NCBI RefSeq assembly: GCF_022213065.1
Contig: NZ_JAKLJA010000013.1
Location: 62,001-126,000, forward strand
DNA: 64,000 bases
DNA from: Paraburkholderia tagetis
GTDB lineage: Bacteria; Pseudomonadota; Gammaproteobacteria; Burkholderiales; Burkholderiaceae
Direction of reading: 5' to 3'
The position numbers and the translations under genes were made by a program. The stretch's first letter is position 1. Each line of letters opens with the position of its first letter. Shown piece after piece: positions 58,995-64,000 of this stretch. The notes beneath the pieces were generated by a model. It had not been told where the DNA came from. It made no database searches and saw only the letters and a program-made list of their open reading frames with translations.

Positions 58995-61900
58995 TCAGCC
59001 CTTTCGCAGACGCGTCACCACGGCAAGCAGGTCGTCGAGCAGCACGGGTTTTTTCAGGTGGGCGTTAAAGCCCGCATCTTCGGCCAGCCGGATTTCCGCC
59101 TCATGACCGAAGCCACTGAGCGCAATGCAGATCACCGATTTCATTGCGGGCGTCTGGCGCAGCTTCGCGACGAATTCCATGCCATCCATACCCGGCATGC
59201 CCAGGTCGGACAGCACAACATCGGGCGCGTTCCCATTGAGCATTTTCAGCGCCTGCTCGCCGCTCGTAGCCGTTTGCACGGTCGCGCCCTCGCCTTCGAG
59301 CAAAAGCTTGAACGTTTCGACCGTGCTCGGATCGTCGTCGACCATCAGGATATGCAGCCCGTGCAGCGAATCGACGCTCACGGCATGATCCGTTTGCGTC
59401 TCCACCGCCGCCCAATGCGTGGGCAGCGTCACGGTAAAAGTCGTGCCGTGCCCGATGCCCTCCGATTGCGCCTGCACCGTGCCGCCGTGCAGCGTCACCA
59501 GATCCTTCACCAGCGCGAGGCCGATGCCAAGGCCCGCGCGTCGCATCGTCGAGTCGCGGCTCTGCTGGTACATCTCGAAGATATGCGGCAACAGCGCGGG
59601 CTCGATTCCGCTGCCCGTATCGGCCACCTGCAGCACCGCCTGCGCACGCTCGTCCACCTTCAGCGCGACGTTCACGGCGCCCTGCTTCGTGAACTTCAGC
59701 GCATTGCTGATCAGGTTCCAGACGATCTGCTCCACGCGCGTGAGATCGGCGTGAACGATCACGGGCGCCTCGCTAATCATGAGGTTTAGCGCGATGCCGC
59801 GCTCCTGCGCTTCCTCGCGCACGGCGCTGCACACGCGCTGCACGATCTCGCGCATGTCCACGACTGTGCGCACCACCGAAAGTTTGCCGGTGCGCACGCG
59901 CGAAATGTCGAGCAGGTCGTCGATGATCTGCGCCTGGCCGATCACCGTGCGCCGGATCGTGTCGGTGGCCCGCGAGAGGTTCAGGTTGCGCCGCGTCTCC
60001 GGCGCGCGCGCAATCAGCTCGGCGCTGGCCGAAATCAGATTGAGCGGATGCTTGAGCTCGTGCGACACCACCGCGAGAAACTCGTCGCGGCGGCGCTGCG
60101 CGTCGCGCTCGCCCGCTTCCCTTGCTGCTTCGATACGCGCGCCGCCCGCCTTCGAGGTGGTCGTGGGAAATTCGCTCAGGTCGCGCGCGATCTTCGCAAA
60201 GCCGCTCAAACCCGGCTCGTCGAGACGCGAAAGCACGCCGCTCGCAAAGAAGCGGCTGCCGTCCTTGCGGATGTGCCAGCGTTCTTCCTCGGTGCGGCCA
60301 TTCAGGCGCGCCTCGGCAAATTCGCGCTGCGCGGCGTGGCTGGCGCGGTCCTCCTCGGTCGAAAGCAGATCGGCGGACTGGCCGATCACCTCCGCCTCGG
60401 TATAGCCGAAAATGCGCTCCGCGCCTGCATTCCAGCTCGTAATCATGCCGTCGTCGTCGAAGGTGATGATCGCGTAGTCGCGGGTTCCCTCGGCCACGAT
60501 GCGCATGCGCCGCTCGCCTTCGCGCAACTGGTCTTCCGCATGGCGGCGGCCCGTGATGTCGATGAACGAAAGCACCGCGCCGTCGATGCGGTCCTCGGTC
60601 GTGCGGTACGGCACGAAGCGCGCGAGATACCAGTGCCCGTCGGTGCTCCGCAGTTCGCGTTCGATGAGGCGCAGCGAATCGAACGCTTCGGCGGCATCGT
60701 CGGCGAGCTTGTCGTATTCGAGCCGGTGCGTGATATCGAGCAGCGAGCGCCCGATATCGGACGCAATGATGCTGAAAACATCCGTGGCGCGCGGCGTATA
60801 GCGCTTGATGCAGATATTGCGGTCGACGAAGATCGTGCCGATATCGTTCGCGGCAATCAGGTTCTGCAAGTCGTCGTTGATCTTGCCCGTTTCCTCGACC
60901 TTCGACTTGAGCTCCGCATTCACGGTGCTCAGCTCTTCGTTGATCGATTGCAGCTCTTCCTTGCTGGTTTCGAGCTCCTCGGTGGCCGAGCGCAATTCCT
61001 CGTTGATCGCCTGAAGCTCCTCGTTGGAGGCCTTTAATTCCTCGGTGGAGGTTTCCGACTGCTCGATGGTCGATTGCAACTGCTCCTTGGTACGTTGCAA
61101 CTCGCGTTCGAGCTGGCCGATGATCGGGTCTTTCTCGGCGTCGCCGGGCTTCGTCTCCGAGACGCCCATGCTGTCTTCCACTTCATCGAACAGCACGAGC
61201 ACGAAATCGGCGCTGGCTTCGGGATCGTGCACGGGCCGCGCCGTCATGTTCACGATATACGAGCGTCCATCGCGCTCGATGCGCACGCGCCGCGCTTCCA
61301 CGCTGCGGTTCGTGTGCGAGGCCTGGTAGATCGCGGTGCGCAGTTCGACGCGCAACTCGGGGCGCACCGCGGCCACGATATTGTGCGATGGCTCGCCGCC
61401 CGAATATTGCAGGAAGCGCCCCGCGCGATCGGACAGATGCACGATTTCCGAATCGCGGCTCACGAGCACGCTGGGCGGCGCGTGCTGTTCGACGAGACGC
61501 TGATGCAGATCGCCGAACGAAAAGCGCCGGCGGCCCGGCGGCTGCACCGTCGCCACGACGGGCCGCGCATTGAGCGGGCCGGAGAGCGCGACCGGCACCG
61601 GCGTATCGCCGCGCACCGCCATATTCGCGCGGTAAATGCGGCTGCGCTTGTCCACCACGCTGAACATCGAGCTCACGCTATCCGCCGATTCGGAGCTGCC
61701 GAGAAAAAGAATGCCGCCCGGACGCAGGGCGAAATGGAACATCTTGAGCACTTCGATCTGCGCGTCGCGGTCCAGATAGATCAGCAGATTGCGGCAGCAG
61801 ATCAGATCGAGGCGCGAGAACGGCGGGTCGCTCAGCACGTTGTGATGCGCGAACAGCATGTGCTCGCGCAGTTCCTTCTTGATGCGGTAATGCGCGGCGT

Positions 61901-63086
61901 CTTTCGAAAAGAACTGGCGCGCGCGGGCCGGCGTGAGATCGCCGAGAATCGAGCTGGGGTATAGACCGGAGCGCGCAAAGGCAATCGCGCGTTCGTCGAT
62001 ATCGGTGGCGAACATCTGGAACGAAGCGCCTTCGGTGGACTTGAGCAGGCGCTCCTGCAACAGCATCGCGAGCGAATAGGCCTCTTCGCCCGTGGCGCAG
62101 CCCACTGACCACACGCGAACGCGGTCGTCTTCCCTGCGCCCTGCGAATAGCGCCGGCAGCACGTCGCGCTCCAGCATCTCGAACGCTTCCTTGTCGCGGA
62201 AGAAGTTCGTCACGCTGATCAGCATGTCCTGGAGCAGCGCCTGGGTTTCGTCCGGATGCAGATGGAGATAATCGCGGTACGACTGGAGGTCGGTGATGCC
62301 ATTGACCTGTAGCCGGCGCTCGATCCGGCGCATGATGGTCGCGCGCTTATAGTGCCGGAAATCGTGGCCGGTACGCGTGCGCAGAATGACCATGATCTCG
62401 CGCAGCGCGCGCTCGGCGGCCTCGTTGGCCAGATTCTGTTCGCGCTCCGGCGCGCCTTGCTCCAGATTCGGCAGGCGAATTTCTTTTGCGGTCAGCCACA
62501 GGTCCATCAGCCGCTGCGGCATCTCCGCGGCGGTGAGCACGAAGTCGACCATGCCGGTGGAAATCGCACTGCGCGGCATGCTTTCGTATTCGGCTTCGGA
62601 CGGATCCTGCGCGAGCGTGATGCCGCCCATCTCCTTCACGCGCGAAAGGCCCGCGGCACCGTCCGAGCCCGCGCCGGACAGCACGATGCCGACCGATCTT
62701 TCGCGGTGCGCCTCGGCCAGCGTGCGGAAGAACGCGTCGATGGCGGCCCGGTACCCTTGCTCGAGCCGGATCGGCTCGACCCGCAAATAATCGTCGACCA
62801 TCGTCAGGTCGAGTGACGGCGCGATCACATAGACGTGATCGGGCTCGATGGGCGTGGGCTTGGTGACTTCCAGCACGGGCATTGCCGTCGCCTTCTGCAA
62901 CAACCCGGGCAGATTGCTGACATGATCGGGCGCGAGATGAACCACGACGACAAACGCCATCGAGCTATGTGCGGGCAGGGCTTCGAAAAATTCGAGCAGC
63001 GCGCTCAACCCGCCAGCCGACGCACCGATCCCGACGACCGGGTGCTTCGACTGTCCGGGCAAAGTGGGCCCACGTTTGTTCGCCAT
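58995..63086 (-). CDS. CheB-CheR-PAS hybrid histidine kinase with receiver
   Basis: 1363 residues, cytoplasmic. In order: CheB methylesterase (about 12-190; GIGASAGGLSALLEF, SGAGSDGAAGLSRVKEMGG), CheR methyltransferase (about 215-480; FRHYKRATIMRRIERRLQ, VWSVGCATGEEAYSLAMLL), PAS, a coiled coil (about 655-745; repeated SNEELQAINEEL, TSKEELQSINEELSTVNAEL), two PAS domains (about 755-985), HisKA (VVSHELKHPLNLI), HATPase (NLISNALKF, ADTGSGIE, GLGIGLALV) and a receiver (VVLSDLGMPGMDG). Such fusions are thought to signal through methyl-type or protein-contact control rather than chemotaxis; no chemoreceptor is nearby. The CheB-only gene lies upstream on the same strand. Confidence 0.93.
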   Translation of the reverse strand: MANKRGPTLPGQSKHPVVGIGASAGGLSALLEFFEALPAHSSMAFVVVVHLAPDHVSNLPGLLQKATAMPVLEVTKPTPIEPDHVYVIAPSLDLTMVDDYLRVEPIRLEQGYRAAIDAFFRTLAEAHRERSVGIVLSGAGSDGAAGLSRVKEMGGITLAQDPSEAEYESMPRSAISTGMVDFVLTAAEMPQRLMDLWLTAKEIRLPNLEQGAPEREQNLANEAAERALREIMVILRTRTGHDFRHYKRATIMRRIERRLQVNGITDLQSYRDYLHLHPDETQALLQDMLISVTNFFRDKEAFEMLERDVLPALFAGRREDDRVRVWSVGCATGEEAYSLAMLLQERLLKSTEGASFQMFATDIDERAIAFARSGLYPSSILGDLTPARARQFFSKDAAHYRIKKELREHMLFAHHNVLSDPPFSRLDLICCRNLLIYLDRDAQIEVLKMFHFALRPGGILFLGSSESADSVSSMFSVVDKRSRIYRANMAVRGDTPVPVALSGPLNARPVVATVQPPGRRRFSFGDLHQRLVEQHAPPSVLVSRDSEIVHLSDRAGRFLQYSGGEPSHNIVAAVRPELRVELRTAIYQASHTNRSVEARRVRIERDGRSYIVNMTARPVHDPEASADFVLVLFDEVEDSMGVSETKPGDAEKDPIIGQLERELQRTKEQLQSTIEQSETSTEELKASNEELQAINEELRSATEELETSKEELQSINEELSTVNAELKSKVEETGKINDDLQNLIAANDIGTIFVDRNICIKRYTPRATDVFSIIASDIGRSLLDITHRLEYDKLADDAAEAFDSLRLIERELRSTDGHWYLARFVPYRTTEDRIDGAVLSFIDITGRRHAEDQLREGERRMRIVAEGTRDYAIITFDDDGMITSWNAGAERIFGYTEAEVIGQSADLLSTEEDRASHAAQREFAEARLNGRTEEERWHIRKDGSRFFASGVLSRLDEPGLSGFAKIARDLSEFPTTTSKAGGARIEAAREAGERDAQRRRDEFLAVVSHELKHPLNLISASAELIARAPETRRNLNLSRATDTIRRTVIGQAQIIDDLLDISRVRTGKLSVVRTVVDMREIVQRVCSAVREEAQERGIALNLMISEAPVIVHADLTRVEQIVWNLISNALKFTKQGAVNVALKVDERAQAVLQVADTGSGIEPALLPHIFEMYQQSRDSTMRRAGLGIGLALVKDLVTLHGGTVQAQSEGIGHGTTFTVTLPTHWAAVETQTDHAVSVDSLHGLHILMVDDDPSTVETFKLLLEGEGATVQTATSGEQALKMLNGNAPDVVLSDLGMPGMDGMEFVAKLRQTPAMKSVICIALSGFGHEAEIRLAEDAGFNAHLKKPVLLDDLLAVVTRLRKG

Positions 63087-63175
63087 GGCTGGCTCGTCCT
63101 TTGAAAGATAATCGTCTCTGCCGCCGCCGCGGTTCGGGCACGCGCCCTGCTGGGCGCCAGCCTTGCAGAAAGCTA

Positions 63176-63769
63176 TTATCCCTCCGGACCCGGCCGATGA
63201 GAAAGTATTGCTGGCTCATGGGTGAGCGCCACGAGCCTTGCCGCCAGTTGTACGACCGGCAGGACATAGTCGGCATAGGGCGTCGCGCGCGTGGGCATCT
63301 CGCCGGCGAACGCATCGTCCGGATCCTGGACGATGGTGGCCCCGCCGCATGCATGGATGGCCGCGAGCCCCGCCACACCGTCCATCAGGAAGCCCGTCAG
63401 GATCACGCCAATCACGCGCTCGCCCAGCACCGAGGCCGCGCTGACGAACAGCGGATCGATGGCCGGACGCGCGAAATTCTGCTTGATGCCCCCGTCGAGC
63501 CGCAAACACGCCCCTTCCACCAGCAAATGCCGGTCGGGCGGAGCCACATAGATTCTGCCGTGCACAAAAGCTTCACCGTCTCTCGCGTGCGCGGCATGCA
63601 AGGGGCCGGCATCGTCGAGAAGCGAGGGCAGGACGCTTCCGTGTGCACCAACATGCTGCACGATCGCGACGGCAGCGCACAGGTCGCCCGGAAGCCCGGA
63701 TACCAGCGTGCGCAGGACATCGAGCCCGCCCGACGACGCGCCTATCGCTATGAAGTCACGGCAAGTCAA
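63176..63769 (-). CDS. Stand-alone CheB methylesterase domain protein
   Basis: 197 residues, only the catalytic domain of CheB: Ser in IAIGASSGGLDVL, His in IVQHVGAHG, Asp in VILTGFLMDGVAGL. No receiver domain is fused, so its activity is not controlled by the usual phosphorylation. It lies 89 bp upstream of the CheB-CheR kinase on the same strand, a pairing seen with other hybrids of this type. Substrate unknown, since no chemoreceptor is present. Confidence 0.9.
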   Translation of the reverse strand: MTCRDFIAIGASSGGLDVLRTLVSGLPGDLCAAVAIVQHVGAHGSVLPSLLDDAGPLHAAHARDGEAFVHGRIYVAPPDRHLLVEGACLRLDGGIKQNFARPAIDPLFVSAASVLGERVIGVILTGFLMDGVAGLAAIHACGGATIVQDPDDAFAGEMPTRATPYADYVLPVVQLAARLVALTHEPAILSHRPGPEG

Positions 63770-64000
63770 ATTAGCTCCATCAGGACAAACGAACCAGTGA
63801 GCAATTACTGTGCCGCACGATGACGGCTATCGCGAGGAACATGACTGCGTCATGAAGCATTGCCGGCTCCGTTACATTTCGGACGTTACGCGTAATCGCT
63901 ACAAACCGGGCGGACGCTGGGGCGCACATTCACGGCATCCGCGCATGGAACGCGTCGTGCGGCAGTGAGTGAATGGATAAACGAACGATAAAAGCGAGCG
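63770..64000. other. Right-edge intergenic stretch
   Basis: 230 bp to the window end. A 38-codon frame from the ATG at 63852 (MKHCRLRYISDVTRNRYKPG...) is the only open frame of note; it has no ribosome site, so I do not call a gene. The CheB promoter (minus strand) should lie here. Confidence 0.4.

Overview
The window is high-GC proteobacterial chromosome or megaplasmid DNA and reads as Burkholderiaceae, most likely Paraburkholderia, Caballeronia or Burkholderia. The reasons are strong GC3 bias, a phasin, a TctDE-type two-component pair, CsbD/DUF883, DUF1328, DUF1488 and BON stress proteins, a xanthine-dehydrogenase-family operon with a 4Fe-4S flavin subunit, and a family of intergenic repeats with a CCTACTTTTCTTTGC hairpin. 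There are no rRNA, tRNA or CRISPR features. This is inferred from gene content; no database search was run.

Layout: 1-3461 holds the 3' end of a response regulator, its sensor kinase and an MFS carrier. 3502-5600 is a defence- or stress-like island: a Xre/RES toxin-antitoxin pair under a palindromic operator, facing a lower-GC gene fusing winged helix, GHKL ATPase and DUF4325. 6259-7117 has a small protein and a phasin. 7473-13008 encodes a CsbD/DUF883-like protein, a three-subunit molybdenum hydroxylase (2Fe-2S, FAD, Moco; ATGA-coupled) and an enolase-superfamily enzyme. 13046-15476 has a repeat copy, a truncated FAD/Fe-S oxidoreductase remnant, a DUF1328 protein and a PsiD-like phosphatidylserine decarboxylase. 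15837-28825 is a surface-glycan or glycoconjugate cluster: GT4, HAD phosphatase, GT9 (frameshifted), NodU/CmcH carbamoyltransferase, GT2, GT9, another GT, UDP-glucuronate-decarboxylase-like epimerase, two inverted repeat copies, GT2, PIG-L deacetylase and an internally deleted GT4. 29063-40256 is a mix of stress and signalling genes: BON protein, UdgX, CBS protein, an alpha/beta hydrolase with an unrecognised partner, GNAT, Rieske-FAD reductase, an acidic disordered protein, DUF1488, a zinc-ribbon protein and a hybrid kinase. 40308-44998 is a catabolic unit: a LysR regulator divergent from an HMG-CoA-lyase-like enzyme, a family III CoA-transferase and an MFS carrier. 45111-46784 has an orphan solute-binding protein and Gfa.

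47204-49948 is a T6SS cargo module: two PAAR-like proteins, a GH24 lysozyme, its likely immunity protein, the 3' stub of a second lysozyme and a second immunity homologue. A separate DUF2778 (Tlde1-type) effector with a small membrane immunity candidate sits at 54184-54904. Between and after them lie an AhpD-like protein with an AraC regulator, the K+ transporter Kup, an MFS carrier, a candidate structured small RNA (56714-56813), a lipoprotein, a TPR-like membrane protein, a resolvase-like protein lacking the usual catalytic motif, a 1363-residue CheB-CheR-PAS-kinase-receiver hybrid and a stand-alone CheB domain.

Two themes cut across regions. Short tandem repeats are common, often at the very 3' end of translationally coupled genes, and one 13-bp tandem duplication breaks a glycosyltransferase. 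Several genes are caught in decay (oxidoreductase tail, GT9, GT4, lysozyme stub, N-terminally short Tlde1-like gene), so the window shows active turnover of accessory functions.
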